64,000 nt of DNA from Streptomyces sp. Root1304 (GCF_001426405.1 NZ_LMEP01000002.1:1161-65160); one strand, 5' to 3'. Positions 51,363 through 61,767 are shown, counted from the stretch's first letter. Numbers and translations are program-made. The notes: generated by a model not told the origin, from the letters alone.

Positions 51363-53894
51363 ATGTTCCGTACCGCCCTGCGCAACGTGCTCGCGCACAA
51401 GGCGAGACTGCTGATGACCGTCCTCGCCGTGATGCTCGGCGTGGCCTTCGTCTCCGGCACCCTCGTCTTCACCGACACCCTCTCCAGCGCCTTCCGCAAC
51501 CAGTCGGCGAAGAGCTACGACGACGTCGCCGTCGCCGTCGAGATGTACCCGGACGCCGAGGAGGCCCGTAAGGCCCCCGGCCTCTCCCAGCAGGACGTCG
51601 ACAAGGTCGCGAAGCTCGACGGGGTCGCCTCCGTCACCCCGCGCGTCGACGGCTTCGCCGGTGTGCCCGACAAGGACGGCAAGCTGATCGGCAGCGGCTG
51701 GTCCAACAAGGGCACCAACTTCGCCCCCGGCAAGGACGGCAAGGACCGCGCGTACTCCTTCACCACGGGTACGGGCCCGGCCGACGCCGGACAGGTCGCG
51801 CTCGACAGGGCCACCGCCGACAAGGGCGGCTACAAGGTCGGCGACACCGTCCGCGTCGCCACCAACGGCCCGGTGAAGGAGTACACCCTCTCCGGTGTCT
51901 TCACCACCGAGGACGGCGCCGTCAACGCCGGCGGCAGCCTGGTCGTCTTCGACACCTCCGTCGCCCAGAAGCTCTACCTGAAGCCCGGCTACTTCCGGGA
52001 CATGACCGTCACCGCCGCCCCCGGCGCCGACGACGCCAAGCTCCTCGCCGAGGTCGTGAAGGTCGTCCCGAAGGCCGCCTCCGCGCAGACCGGCCAGGCC
52101 CTCGCCGACGAGCAGGCGAAGCAGATCGAGTCCGGCCTCGGCGCGCTCAACCAGATCCTCCTGGGCTTCGCGGGCATCGCGCTCTTCGTCGGGATCTTCC
52201 TGATCTCCAACACCTTCACCATGCTGGTCGCCCAGCGCACCAAGGAACTGGCCCTGATGCGCGCGGTCGGTGCCTCGCGCAAGCAGATCACCCGCTCCGT
52301 CCTCGCCGAGGCCGGACTGGTCGGCCTGCTCGCCTCCGCCGTCGGCTACGTCCTCGGTGTCGGCCTGGCCGTCGGCCTCCGCTCGGCCATGAGCGCCTTC
52401 GACATGAAGGTGCCCGGCGGCGGCCTGGTCCTCGGTGCCACCCCGGTCGTCTCCGCCTTCGCCGTCGGCGTCCTGATCACGATGCTCGCCGCCTGGCTGC
52501 CCGGCCGCCGCGCCGCGAAGATCCCGCCGGTCGCCGCCATGAACAGCGTCCACGCCACCGCGACCACCAAGTCGCTCGTCGTACGGAACTCCATCGGCGC
52601 GGCGCTCACCGCCATCGGCGCCGTGCTGATCGTGCTCGGAGCCGGACAGGGCGGCGACGAGGGCCGGATGCTCATCGCGGGCGGCGCGTTCGTCACCCTC
52701 ATCGGGGTGATCGTGCTGATCCCGTTCCTCTCCCGGCCCGTGATCGCCCTGATCCGCCCCCTCTTCGTGAACTTCTTCGGCGTCTCCGGCAAGCTCGCCG
52801 GCCTCAACGCGGTCCGCAACCCGCGCCGCACCGGCGCCACCGCCTCCGCGCTCGCCATCGGCCTGACCCTGGTCACCGGCCTCTCGGTGCTCGGCGCCAC
52901 CGTCGGCTCGGCCGTGGACAAGGCCACGACCGACCAGGTCAAGGCCGACTACATGGTCTCCATGGCCAGCGGCAACAGCCTCAGCCAGGAGGCGCTGGCC
53001 GCCCTGGAGAAGGCCCCGGGCGTCACCGCCGTCTCCCCGCAGCAGGCCGGCGCCCTCGAACTCAAGGGCTCGTACGTCTCGGCCTCCGGCGTCTCCCCCG
53101 CCGACATCGACAAGGTCCTCAAGCTCCCCGTCGTGAACGGCTCGCTGTCCACCCTCGCCAAGGGCGGCATCGCCGTCGACGAGAAGGTCGCGGAGAAGCG
53201 CGGCCTGAAGGTCGGCGACACCGTCCCGGTCGAGTACCTCGACAAGCAGAAGGGCAAGCTGACCGTCGGCGCGGTCTTCCGGGGCAACGAGTTCGTCTCG
53301 CCGGTCCTGATCGACCACAAGCTGCTCACCCCGCACGAGGAGCGCGCGGAGATCCGCGAGATCTTCGTCTCGACCGAGGGCGGCGCGAGCGCGGCCCACG
53401 AGCAGGCCCTGTCGAAGGCCATGGGCGACAACCCGGCGATCCAGGTCATGGACCACAAGGAGATCCGTGACACCTTCGGCGGCCCGATCAACCTGATGCT
53501 CAACATCATGTACGGCCTGCTCGGCATGGCCCTGATCATCGCGGTCCTCGGTGTCGTCAACACCCTCGCGATGTCGGTCTTCGAGCGCCAGCAGGAGATC
53601 GGCATGCTGCGGGCGATCGGTCTCGACCGGCGCCGGGTGAAGCGGATGGTCCGTCTGGAGGCCGTGGTCATCTCGGTGTTCGGCGCGGTCGTCGGCATCG
53701 GCCTCGGCACCTTCCTCGGCTGGGCCATCGGCGAGACCGTGAAGAGCAGCCTGCCGGACTACGCGCTGGTCCTGCCCTGGGACCGGATCGGACTCTTCCT
53801 GGTCCTGGCCGCCCTGGTCGGCGTCCTCGCCTCCCTGTGGCCCGCCCGGAGCGCGGCGAAGCTGAACATGCTCTCCGCGATCAAGGCCGAGTAG
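51363..53894 (+). CDS. FtsX-family ABC permease
   Basis: An 843-residue permease with the 4+4+2-type arrangement: first TM (HKARLLMTVLAVMLGVAFVS), extracellular domain (about 40-240), three TM, linker TM, a second extracytoplasmic domain (about 520-690) and three final TM with FtsX motifs (NTLAMSVFERQQEIGMLRAIGLDRRRVKRMV; also LVAQRTKELALMRAVGASRKQI). Two FtsX halves are thus in one chain, as in Streptomyces MacB-like systems without a periplasmic adaptor. Closed by a strong terminator. Confidence 0.93.
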   Translation: MFRTALRNVLAHKARLLMTVLAVMLGVAFVSGTLVFTDTLSSAFRNQSAKSYDDVAVAVEMYPDAEEARKAPGLSQQDVDKVAKLDGVASVTPRVDGFAGVPDKDGKLIGSGWSNKGTNFAPGKDGKDRAYSFTTGTGPADAGQVALDRATADKGGYKVGDTVRVATNGPVKEYTLSGVFTTEDGAVNAGGSLVVFDTSVAQKLYLKPGYFRDMTVTAAPGADDAKLLAEVVKVVPKAASAQTGQALADEQAKQIESGLGALNQILLGFAGIALFVGIFLISNTFTMLVAQRTKELALMRAVGASRKQITRSVLAEAGLVGLLASAVGYVLGVGLAVGLRSAMSAFDMKVPGGGLVLGATPVVSAFAVGVLITMLAAWLPGRRAAKIPPVAAMNSVHATATTKSLVVRNSIGAALTAIGAVLIVLGAGQGGDEGRMLIAGGAFVTLIGVIVLIPFLSRPVIALIRPLFVNFFGVSGKLAGLNAVRNPRRTGATASALAIGLTLVTGLSVLGATVGSAVDKATTDQVKADYMVSMASGNSLSQEALAALEKAPGVTAVSPQQAGALELKGSYVSASGVSPADIDKVLKLPVVNGSLSTLAKGGIAVDEKVAEKRGLKVGDTVPVEYLDKQKGKLTVGAVFRGNEFVSPVLIDHKLLTPHEERAEIREIFVSTEGGASAAHEQALSKAMGDNPAIQVMDHKEIRDTFGGPINLMLNIMYGLLGMALIIAVLGVVNTLAMSVFERQQEIGMLRAIGLDRRRVKRMVRLEAVVISVFGAVVGIGLGTFLGWAIGETVKSSLPDYALVLPWDRIGLFLVLAALVGVLASLWPARSAAKLNMLSAIKAE

Positions 53895-53911
53895 TCCTCA
53901 CGCGGGACACG

Positions 53912-53948
53912 GAAGGGCCGGTCTCCCCGCTGGGGGGACCGGCCCTTC
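53912..53948. terminator. Bidirectional hairpin terminator
   Basis: Perfect arms GAAGGGCCGGTC and GACCGGCCCTTC between the permease and the convergent methyltransferase gene. Confidence 0.88.
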
Positions 53949-53960
53949 GTCGTACCCGCG

Positions 53961-55268
53961 TCAGACCCGCTCGTCCCAGACGCGCGGCCTCAGCGCCGTG
54001 CCGCTCTTCCCCGAGACCGGGGTCTTCACGGCGAGGAACTGGTTCACGCCGATCCGGTTGCGCTCGAAGGAGACGGCGGAGGCCGCCATGTAGAGCCGCC
54101 AGATCCTCGCCCGGCCCGGCGAGGTGAGCCGGACCGCCCGGTCCCACTCCCGCTCCAGGTTGGCCACCCAGCGGCGCAGGGTGAGCGCGTAGTGCTCGCG
54201 GATCGCCTCCACGTCCCTGACCTCGAAGCCGGCGTCCTCCAGGGTGGTCAGCGTCCGGCCCATCGGGGCGAGCTCCCCGTCGGGGAAGACGTACGCGTCG
54301 ATGAACTCGTCGACCTCGTACGCCTCCTCGTCGGGCTCGGGGCGCCGCGAGATCTGGTGGTTCAGGAGCCGCCCGCCGGGCCTGAGGAGCCCGTGGAGGA
54401 TGTCGGCGTACTCCCGGTACTTCACGGCGCCGACGTGCTCGGCCATGCCGATCGAGGAGATCGCGTCGTACGGGCCGTCCGTGACGTCCCGGTAGTCCTG
54501 GACGCGGATCTCGATCAGGTCGGTCAGGCCCTCCTCGGCGATCCGCTTGCGGGCGTACGCGGCCTGCTCGCGGGAGAGGGTGATGCCGACGACCCGGGCG
54601 CCGTACTCGCGGGCGGCGTGGACGGCCATGGAGCCCCAGCCGCAGCCCACGTCGAGGAGCCGGTCGCCCTCCTTGAGGTTCAGCTTGCGGGCGATGAGGT
54701 CCAGCTTGTCGCGCTGGGCGTCCTCCAGGGTCGCGTCGGGACCGTCGGAGGCCCAGTACGCGCACGAGTAGACCATCGACGGGCCGAGGACCAGCTCGTA
54801 GAAGTCGTTGCCCACGTCGTAGTGGTGACTGATCGCCTGCTTGTCCCTGCGCCTGCTGTGACGGCCGCCGCTGCGGCCCCGCATCTCCTCGGCCGGCGGC
54901 TGCGGGGGCGGCAGCGGCCCGGCGAGGCGCAGCAGGCTGCGGGCGGCGGCGCGGAGCCTGGGGTCGCGCGCGGACGCGAGCAGGCTCCTGGTGTCGCCCT
55001 CCCGCTCCCAGAGAAGGCCCGAGAGCCCGTCCAGGAGGGCGTACAGGTCACCCTCGACGTCGAGTTCCCCGGCCACCCAGGCGCGGGCCAGGCCCAGTTC
55101 GCCGGGCTTCCAGATCATCCTCCGCAGGGCTCGGCGGTCGCGGACGATCAGGACGGGGCCTCCGGGGGGACCGGCCTCGCTGCCGTCCCAGGCTCGCAGT
55201 CGTACCGGGAGCGGCCCTCCCAGCAGCTCCTCGGCGAGAGTCGTCAGCCGCGACGCGGCGTCGGCCAT
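53961..55268 (-). CDS. Cyclopropane-fatty-acyl-phospholipid synthase-like methyltransferase
   Basis: A 435-residue SAM-dependent enzyme. N-terminal lipid-binding-like domain, then AISHHYDVGNDFYELVLGPSMVYSCAYW (CFA signature), SAM motif LLDVGCGWGSMAVHAARE, GMAEHVG (bicarbonate/active-site region), and FIDAYVFPDGEL. Probably methylates or cyclopropanates unsaturated acyl chains of phospholipids. ATG 55268 follows GGAGG by eight bases; GTG 55277 is an alternative. A basic linker RGRSGGRHSRRRDK precedes the catalytic domain. Confidence 0.92.
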   Translation of the reverse strand: MADAASRLTTLAEELLGGPLPVRLRAWDGSEAGPPGGPVLIVRDRRALRRMIWKPGELGLARAWVAGELDVEGDLYALLDGLSGLLWEREGDTRSLLASARDPRLRAAARSLLRLAGPLPPPQPPAEEMRGRSGGRHSRRRDKQAISHHYDVGNDFYELVLGPSMVYSCAYWASDGPDATLEDAQRDKLDLIARKLNLKEGDRLLDVGCGWGSMAVHAAREYGARVVGITLSREQAAYARKRIAEEGLTDLIEIRVQDYRDVTDGPYDAISSIGMAEHVGAVKYREYADILHGLLRPGGRLLNHQISRRPEPDEEAYEVDEFIDAYVFPDGELAPMGRTLTTLEDAGFEVRDVEAIREHYALTLRRWVANLEREWDRAVRLTSPGRARIWRLYMAASAVSFERNRIGVNQFLAVKTPVSGKSGTALRPRVWDERV

Positions 55269-55375
55269 GGTGCACACCTCCGTGATCTCGTGCCCCAGAA
55301 ATGCTCGTCACCAAGGGAACACCGTCGGTAGGCGTTTGCAGTCCCGCCGCAGCGCAACAACTCGGCAAAACACGC

Positions 55376-55414
55376 GAAGGGCCGTCCGCACCACGGATGG
55401 CGGACGGCCCTTTC
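55376..55414. terminator. Bidirectional hairpin terminator
   Basis: Arms GAAGGGCCGTCCGC and GCGGACGGCCCTTTC downstream of ndh; flanked by the cfa-type gene promoter region. Confidence 0.85.
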
Positions 55415-55446
55415 GGGTACTGCGGGTACTGCGTGCTGCGGGTGCG

Positions 55447-56832
55447 CTAGGAGGCCTTGGCCTTCTCCTGCGCCGGGGCGGCCGGCGCGGGGGCGGGCTT
55501 GGCGGCCTCGTAGAACTCCTCGCGCGGGGTCTCCATGGCGCCCAGGGAGACGACCTCGCGCTTGAGGAACATGCCGAGGGTCCAGTCGGCGAAGATGCGG
55601 ATCTTGCGGTTCCAGGTCGGCATCGCCATGCCGTGGTAGCCACGGTGCATGTACCAGGCGAGACGGCCCTTGAGCTTGATCTTCATCTTGCCCATGACGA
55701 TCATCGCGACGCCCTTGTGCAGGCCGAGACCCGCGACGGCGCCCTTGTTGGCGTGCGCGTACTCCTTCTGCGGGAAGCCGCGCATGCCGGACACCACGTT
55801 GTCGCCGAGGACCTTGGCCTGGCGCAGCGCGTGCTGGGCGTTCGGCGGGCACCAGGCGCGCTCGGCCGGGACGCCGGCCTTCATCGCGGCCAGGTCCGGG
55901 ACCTGGGCGTTGTCGCCCGCGGCCCAGGCGTAGTCGAGGCCGTTGATCTGGAGCTTCTCGTTGCAGTCCACGTGGCCGCGGGGGCCGAGCGGCAGACCGA
56001 AGCGGGAGAGCGCCGGGTTCGGCTTCACACCGGCGGTCCACACGATGGTGCTGGAGTCGACCTCGAGGCCGTTCTTCAGCACGACGTGGCCGTCGACGCA
56101 GGAGTCCATCGAGGTCTGGAGGTAGATCTCGATGCCGCGGCTCTCGAGGTGCTCCTTGCCGTACTGGCCCAGCTTCGGGCCGACCTCGGGAAGGATCTTG
56201 TCGGCGGCGTCGACCAGGATGAAGCGCATGTCCTCGCGCTTCACGTTCTGGTAGTACTTCGCCGCGTCGCGGGCCATGTCCTCGACCTCGCCGATGGTCT
56301 CCGCGCCGGCGAAGCCGCCGCCCACGAAGACGAAGGTCAGCGCCTTGCGGCGGACATCCTCGTCGGTGGTCGAGTCGGCCTTGTCGAGCTGCTCGAGGAC
56401 GTGGTTGCGCAGGCCGATGGCCTCCTCGATGCCCTTCATGCCGATGCCCTGCTCGGCGAGGCCGGGGATCGGGAAGGTACGGGAGACCGCGCCCATCGCG
56501 ATGACCAGGTAGTCGAAGGGCAGCTCGTACGCCTCGCCGACGAGCGGCGCGATCGTGGCGACCTTGCGGTCCTGGTCGATGGTGGTGACCCGGCCGGTGA
56601 GCACCTCGGCTCCGCGCACGACGCGTCGCAGCGGGACGACGACGTGGCGCGGCGAGATGCTGCCGGCGGCGGCTTCGGGGAGGAAGGGCTGGTAGGTCAT
56701 GTACGACCGCGGGTCGACGACCGTGACGGTCGCCTCCGCGTAGCGCATCTTCTTGAGGATGCGCCGAGCTGCGTACAGGCCTACGTACCCGCCGCCTACT
56801 ACGAGGATCCTGGGACGCTCCGTGGTGCTCAT
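55447..56832 (-). CDS. ndh: Type II NADH:quinone oxidoreductase
   Basis: A 461-residue flavoprotein passing electrons from NADH to menaquinone without pumping protons. FAD site ILVVGGGYVGLYAARRIL, NADH site FVFVGGGFAGAETIGE, the second FAD motif YAWAAGDNAQVP and the quinone-side segment WCPPNAQHALRQAKVL. A C-terminal amphipathic region (HRGYHGMAMPTWNRKIRIFADWTLGMFL) would attach it to the membrane, followed by an Ala/Pro/Lys tail. ATG 56832. A Rex-like site lies about 310 bp upstream. Confidence 0.95.
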   Translation of the reverse strand: MSTTERPRILVVGGGYVGLYAARRILKKMRYAEATVTVVDPRSYMTYQPFLPEAAAGSISPRHVVVPLRRVVRGAEVLTGRVTTIDQDRKVATIAPLVGEAYELPFDYLVIAMGAVSRTFPIPGLAEQGIGMKGIEEAIGLRNHVLEQLDKADSTTDEDVRRKALTFVFVGGGFAGAETIGEVEDMARDAAKYYQNVKREDMRFILVDAADKILPEVGPKLGQYGKEHLESRGIEIYLQTSMDSCVDGHVVLKNGLEVDSSTIVWTAGVKPNPALSRFGLPLGPRGHVDCNEKLQINGLDYAWAAGDNAQVPDLAAMKAGVPAERAWCPPNAQHALRQAKVLGDNVVSGMRGFPQKEYAHANKGAVAGLGLHKGVAMIVMGKMKIKLKGRLAWYMHRGYHGMAMPTWNRKIRIFADWTLGMFLKREVVSLGAMETPREEFYEAAKPAPAPAAPAQEKAKAS

Positions 56833-56971
56833 GCCATCGAGTATCCACCCCGCCCCAGGGGGGTGCTCGTGCGCCCCTTCACAAGGTCTCCGGGTACCTC
56901 TGCTACACTCCGCCGCCCACGTGATCCATGTCATGGTGGTGCAAAGGAACCGGAGTGCGGGGGCGAACGTT

Positions 56972-56988
56972 GTTCACCCCTTGTGAAC
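56972..56988. promoter_or_regulatory. Inverted repeat in ndh upstream region
   Basis: GTTCAC-CCCTT-GTGAAC, an exact dyad with a five-base spacer, about 140 bp upstream of ndh. Arms match the heptad-like elements of several regulators (Rex in everted orientation, PhoP-type GTTCAC). Identity not settled. The rest of 56833-57201 holds a terminator and a second dyad but no gene. Confidence 0.4.
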
Positions 56989-57074
56989 TGGCCAGGAGAG
57001 CCTCCGTTAACGCTGAACCGGGGCACCCGTTCACACGATGGAAACATCGAGCGAATCGGCCTCCGCGCCTGCGA

Positions 57075-57139
57075 AAGGGCCCCGGGGCAACCCTCGGAGG
57101 GCCTAAAGACCCCCCTCGGACGCCCTCGGGGCCCTTTTC
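57075..57139. terminator. Bidirectional terminator downstream of ppx
   Basis: AAAGGGCCCCG pairs with CGGGGCCCTTTT around a GC-rich loop with its own CCCTCGG/ACGCCCTC pairings. A and T runs flank both sides, so it works in either direction. It most likely ends the ppx operon. Confidence 0.75.
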
Positions 57140-57141
57140 CT

Positions 57142-57159
57142 TGTGAAGAACTTCACGAA
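57142..57159. promoter_or_regulatory. Rex-type redox operator candidate
   Basis: TTGTGAA-GAAC-TTCACGA matches the Streptomyces Rex consensus TTGTGAA-N4-TTCACAA at 13 of 14 defined positions. Rex represses respiratory genes when NAD+ is high. It lies between ppx and ndh, next to the terminator hairpin. Confidence 0.5.
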
Positions 57160-57201
57160 CTTTCCCGACGGGGTGTCGCCGGGAGGCTCGATAGACGCCC
57201 G

Positions 57202-58116
57202 CTATGCGACGGATAGGGCGATCCCATCGAGGATGTCGTGCTCGCTGACGACGACCTCGTGGGCTCCGACCCGCTCGACGATCTCCCTGAGGACGAGCGC
57301 GCCGGCGATGATCACGTCGACCCGGCCGGGGTGGATGACCGGGATCGCGGCCCGTTCGGCGTGGGTGGAGGCGAGCAGCCGGTCGGTGACCTCGGCGATC
57401 CGCGCGGCGGAGATCCGGGAGTGGTGGACCTTCTCGGAGTCGTACTCCGGGAGGCCGAGGGCGATGGCGGCGACCGTGGTCACCGAGCCGGCCAGGCCGA
57501 CGAGGGTCCCGGCGCTGTCGATCGGCACGGTCTCGGCGGCCAGGTCGAGCGCCGCGCGGACGTCGGCGCGGATCGCGTCGGCCTCCTCGGCGGTCGGCGG
57601 GTCGTGCCGGACGTGCCGCTCGGTGAGCCGGACGCAGCCGATGTCGACCGAGCGGGCCGCCTCGACGTGCTGGTTGCCGGTGACGAACTCGGTGGAGCCG
57701 CCGCCGATGTCCACGACGAGGTAGGTCTCGGTGCCGTGCAGCTCGCCGGTGGCGCCGGTGAAGGAGAACGCGGCCTCCTGGTCGCCGGTGATGACCTCGG
57801 GCTCGACGCCGAGGATCTCCACGACCCCGTTCACGAAGTCCGCGCGGTTCTCGGCGTCGCGGGAGGCGGAGGTGGCGACGAAGCGGAGCTTCTCGACGCC
57901 CAGCTCCTCGATGACCTCGGCGTACGCGCGGCAGGCCGCGAAGGTGCGCTCCAGGGCCTCGGGGGCCAGCCGGCCCGTCTTGTCGACGCCCTGGCCGAGG
58001 CGGACGATCGTCATCCGCCGGTCCAGCTCGATCAGCTCGCCCGTCTCCGGGTGGACGTCGGCGACGAGGAGGCGGATGGAGTTCGTACCGCAGTCGATTC
58101 CGGCGACCCGGGTCAC
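57202..58116 (-). CDS. ppx: Exopolyphosphatase / guanosine pentaphosphatase (Ppx/GppA)
   Basis: A 304-residue ASKHA phosphatase, the short actinobacterial form: phosphate-1 loop VAGIDCGTNSIRLLVADV, RFVATSASRDAENR, DIGGGSTEFV (phosphate-2) and AGSVTTVAAIALGL. It degrades polyphosphate or pppGpp, in the stringent/phosphate response. GTG overlaps the DUF501 stop by four bases. Third gene of divIC-DUF501-ppx, downstream of enolase. Confidence 0.92.
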   Translation of the reverse strand: MTRVAGIDCGTNSIRLLVADVHPETGELIELDRRMTIVRLGQGVDKTGRLAPEALERTFAACRAYAEVIEELGVEKLRFVATSASRDAENRADFVNGVVEILGVEPEVITGDQEAAFSFTGATGELHGTETYLVVDIGGGSTEFVTGNQHVEAARSVDIGCVRLTERHVRHDPPTAEEADAIRADVRAALDLAAETVPIDSAGTLVGLAGSVTTVAAIALGLPEYDSEKVHHSRISAARIAEVTDRLLASTHAERAAIPVIHPGRVDVIIAGALVLREIVERVGAHEVVVSEHDILDGIALSVA

Positions 58117-58664
58117 TTCTCTCCTTCTTCCCTGTCGGCTTCCCTGTCGGCGCAGGGGGTGACGCAGGCGCCCTTCGCCCACCACTCCGGCAGCATCGCG
58201 AGGGCCTCGTCGCCGAAGGGGTTCACGCCGGGGCCGGCGGCCAGCGAGTGGCCGACGAGGACGTGCAGGCACTTGACCCGGTCCGGCATGCCGCCGGCGC
58301 TCGGGAAGCCCTCAAGGACCTCGATGGCGTCACGGCGGGCGATGTAGTCCTCGTGCGCGGCCCGGTAGGCGGCGGCCAGCTCCGGGTCGGTGGCGAGCCG
58401 GGCCTGCATCTCCTTCATGACCCCGTTGGCCTCCAGCGTCCCGATGGCCGAGGCCGCCCGGGGGCAGGTCAGGTAGTACGTGGTCGGGAACGGCGTGCCG
58501 TCGGGGAGCCGGGGCGCGGTCTCGACGACGTCCGGGTTGCCGCACGGGCAGCGGTGCGCGATGGCGCGCAGGCCGCGGGGCGGCCGGCCGAGCTGGAGCT
58601 CGAAGGCGGCGATGTCCCGCTCGGTGGGCTCGGTGCGTTCGGTCTGCGGAGGGGGCGTTTCCAT
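58113..58664 (-). CDS. DUF501 family protein
   Basis: A 183-residue protein with a conserved core: LGRPPRGLRAIAHRCPCGNPDVVETAPRL, PTTYYLTCP, SAIGTLEANGVMKEM and PDRVKCLHVLVGHSLAAGPGVNPFGDEAL. Several conserved cysteines and histidines suggest metal binding. The gene is conserved between divIC and ppx in actinobacteria; function is not known to me. Confidence 0.9.
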   Translation of the reverse strand: METPPPQTERTEPTERDIAAFELQLGRPPRGLRAIAHRCPCGNPDVVETAPRLPDGTPFPTTYYLTCPRAASAIGTLEANGVMKEMQARLATDPELAAAYRAAHEDYIARRDAIEVLEGFPSAGGMPDRVKCLHVLVGHSLAAGPGVNPFGDEALAMLPEWWAKGACVTPCADREADREEGEK

Positions 58665-58701
58665 GTCTTCGGTTGCCTTGCTCGTTGTCGCGGAGGAGGG
58701 G

Positions 58702-59172
58702 TCAGGGGCGGTCGGCGTGGTCGACGCCGTCCCAGAGGTTGTCGTACCAGGGGCGGTCCGCCGCGCCCTGGTCGGTGCGGGGCCGTTGCTCCGCGTCGGG
58801 GTCGTTCACGGTGAAGCCGGTCTCGCCGGGCAGCAGGTAGTGCAGGTGCTCGCGGGCGAGGCGGCGGACGTAGGCCGGGTCCTGGAGGCGGGCCTTCTCG
58901 TCCCTGAGCTCCTCGACCCGCCGGGCGGCCTCGGCGGCCTTGCGCTCCTGGTCGGCGATCTCGCCCTGCTGGGAGACGTAGCTCCGCATCGGGTAGGCGA
59001 GCGCCACGACGAGGGAGCAGACGACCAGGGCGAGGAAGGCCGCGCGGCCGGTGAGCCGGGAGCGGCGGGCCTGACGGCGCGTCTGGGAGCGGTAGACACG
59101 GGCGGCGGTCTGCTCGCCGAGCAGTCTGATCCGGGTCGCGGTCGAGAACCGGTCCCGGTCCTTCGCGGCCAT
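58702..59172 (-). CDS. divIC: Septum formation initiator (DivIC/FtsB family)
   Basis: A 156-residue bitopic protein: basic cytoplasmic N-terminus (SQTRRQARRSRLTGR), one TM (AAFLALVVCSLVVALAYPM), then a coiled coil (QQGEIADQERKAAEAARRVEELRDEKARL) and the conserved YVRRLAREHLHYLLPGETGF. It works with FtsL and FtsQ in the divisome. ATG 59172. Lies 83 bp downstream of enolase on the same strand. Confidence 0.9.
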   Translation of the reverse strand: MAAKDRDRFSTATRIRLLGEQTAARVYRSQTRRQARRSRLTGRAAFLALVVCSLVVALAYPMRSYVSQQGEIADQERKAAEAARRVEELRDEKARLQDPAYVRRLAREHLHYLLPGETGFTVNDPDAEQRPRTDQGAADRPWYDNLWDGVDHADRP

Positions 59173-59255
59173 GTCGTGTCGCCTCCCCTGTTCACGCGGA
59201 CGTCCCCGCACACGGTACGGGACCGAGTGCGGGGACGTAGGGATGAGACCTGGTG

Positions 59256-60707
<1,452 letters not shown>

Positions 60708-60749
60708 CTACTGGACAGTAACCGCAAAGTGGCCCCTGGAACGGGGGAA

Positions 60750-60794
60750 CCCCGGCCCCGGCGCGCACGGGGGAAGGGCGCGTCGGGGCCGGGG
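60750..60794. terminator. Hairpin terminator downstream of rpfA
   Basis: CCCCGGCCCC plus CGCGC (60750-60766) pair with GCGCG plus GGGGCCGGGG (60778-60794). Suits the end of the minus-strand rpfA transcript. Confidence 0.6.
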
Positions 60795-60858
60795 TGGTCA
60801 CCGCGGGAGGGTCGTGGGGCCCGCGTGAGCCGCCGGACTCACGGGGGGCCGCCGGGCC

Positions 60859-61593
60859 TTACTTCAGGTGGAGCTGCTGGCCCGGGTAGATCAGGTCGGC
60901 GTTCTCGACGACGTCCTTGTTCAGCTCGAAGAGCTTGGCCCAGCCGCCCTTGACGCCGTGCGCCTGGGCGATCTTGCTGAGGGTGTCGCCGGCCGCGACC
61001 TTGTACTCGCCGTCGCCCTTCTTGACCGTCTTGCCGGTCGGGGTGGTGACGGTCTGCTTGGCGGCCTTCGGGGCGGCCTGCTGCTGCGTGGCCTTCTTCG
61101 GGACCTGGCGCTGCTCGCTGCGGGTGGTCGGCTGCTCGGCCTTCCGCTCCTGCTTCGGCTGCTGGCGCGGCTGCTGGGTGACGGTCTTCGGGGTGCTCTC
61201 GGCGGCGCCGCCGTCGTAGGAGGCACCGGAGAGGCCCACGCCGCAGCTCGGCCACGCGCCCTTGCCCTGGCCCGCGAGGACCTTCTCGCCGATGGCGATC
61301 TGCTGGGACTTCGACGCCTGGTTGGCGGTCGAGGCGTAGGCGGTGCCGCCGTACGCGGCCCAGGTGGAGGCCGAGAACTGCAGGCCGCCGTAGTAGCCGT
61401 TGCCCGTGTTGATGGACCAGTTGCCGCCGGACTCGCACTGGGCGACGCGGTCCCACTCGGAGACCGTGGCGGCCGACGCGGTGCCCGCGGTCATCAGCGG
61501 GGCGGCGACGGCGACACCGGTGACGCCGACGAGCGTGGCGACCTGGGTGGCCTTGGAGGGACGACGGTGTTTGCCCTTACCGGAAAACAGCAT
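60859..61593 (-). CDS. rpfA: Resuscitation-promoting factor-like muralytic enzyme with LysM
   Basis: A 244-residue secreted protein: signal peptide (1-41, ending ASA), Rpf/transglycosylase-like domain (WDRVAQCESGGNWSINTGNGYYGGLQFSASTW, catalytic Glu in CESGG), a long Gln/Lys/Pro-rich linker (about 125-190) and a C-terminal LysM (EYKVAAGDTLSKIAQAHGV). It cleaves peptidoglycan, aiding spore germination and growth. GAGGAG seven bases before ATG 61593; a c-di-AMP riboswitch lies directly upstream. Named by synteny with eno and by the riboswitch, as in S. coelicolor. Confidence 0.92.
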   Translation of the reverse strand: MLFSGKGKHRRPSKATQVATLVGVTGVAVAAPLMTAGTASAATVSEWDRVAQCESGGNWSINTGNGYYGGLQFSASTWAAYGGTAYASTANQASKSQQIAIGEKVLAGQGKGAWPSCGVGLSGASYDGGAAESTPKTVTQQPRQQPKQERKAEQPTTRSEQRQVPKKATQQQAAPKAAKQTVTTPTGKTVKKGDGEYKVAAGDTLSKIAQAHGVKGGWAKLFELNKDVVENADLIYPGQQLHLK

Positions 61594-61610
61594 GGAAATA
61601 CTCCTCACCG

Positions 61611-61767
61611 ACGCCTGTGAGGTGAGCTGTCGGGTTCGGGCCGGAAAGTTGCCCGGCCGCGTGTCCTTGCACGCGGCTTCACCCCAAGCCGGTCGTCGGC
61701 CGTCTTTCTCAACGGCCGGGACAGGCACTTACCTTGGGTCCCCCACTCCTGCCTTCGGCGCTGACGC
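61611..61767 (-). ncRNA. c-di-AMP riboswitch (ydaO/yuaA type)
   Basis: The minus-strand leader contains the hallmark blocks of this class in order: GGCAGGAGTGGGGGACCCAA, GGGGTGAAGCC, CGGGCAACTTTCCGGCCCG and AACCCGACAGCTCACCTC followed by AGGCG. P1 can form from GCGTC (61763-61767) and GGCGT (61611-61615) with two G-U pairs. The ribosome binding site follows immediately. In Streptomyces such switches lower expression of cell-wall hydrolases when c-di-AMP is high. Confidence 0.93.

Noticed and set aside
50370..53456. 1028-codon minus-strand frame over the ABC transporter
   Set aside because: Asp/Gly/Val/Leu-rich shadow; the plus strand has intact Walker and FtsX motifs.
56972..56988. Dyad first read as a Rex operator
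   Set aside because: Its arms are everted relative to the Rex consensus; a better Rex match is at 57142-57159.
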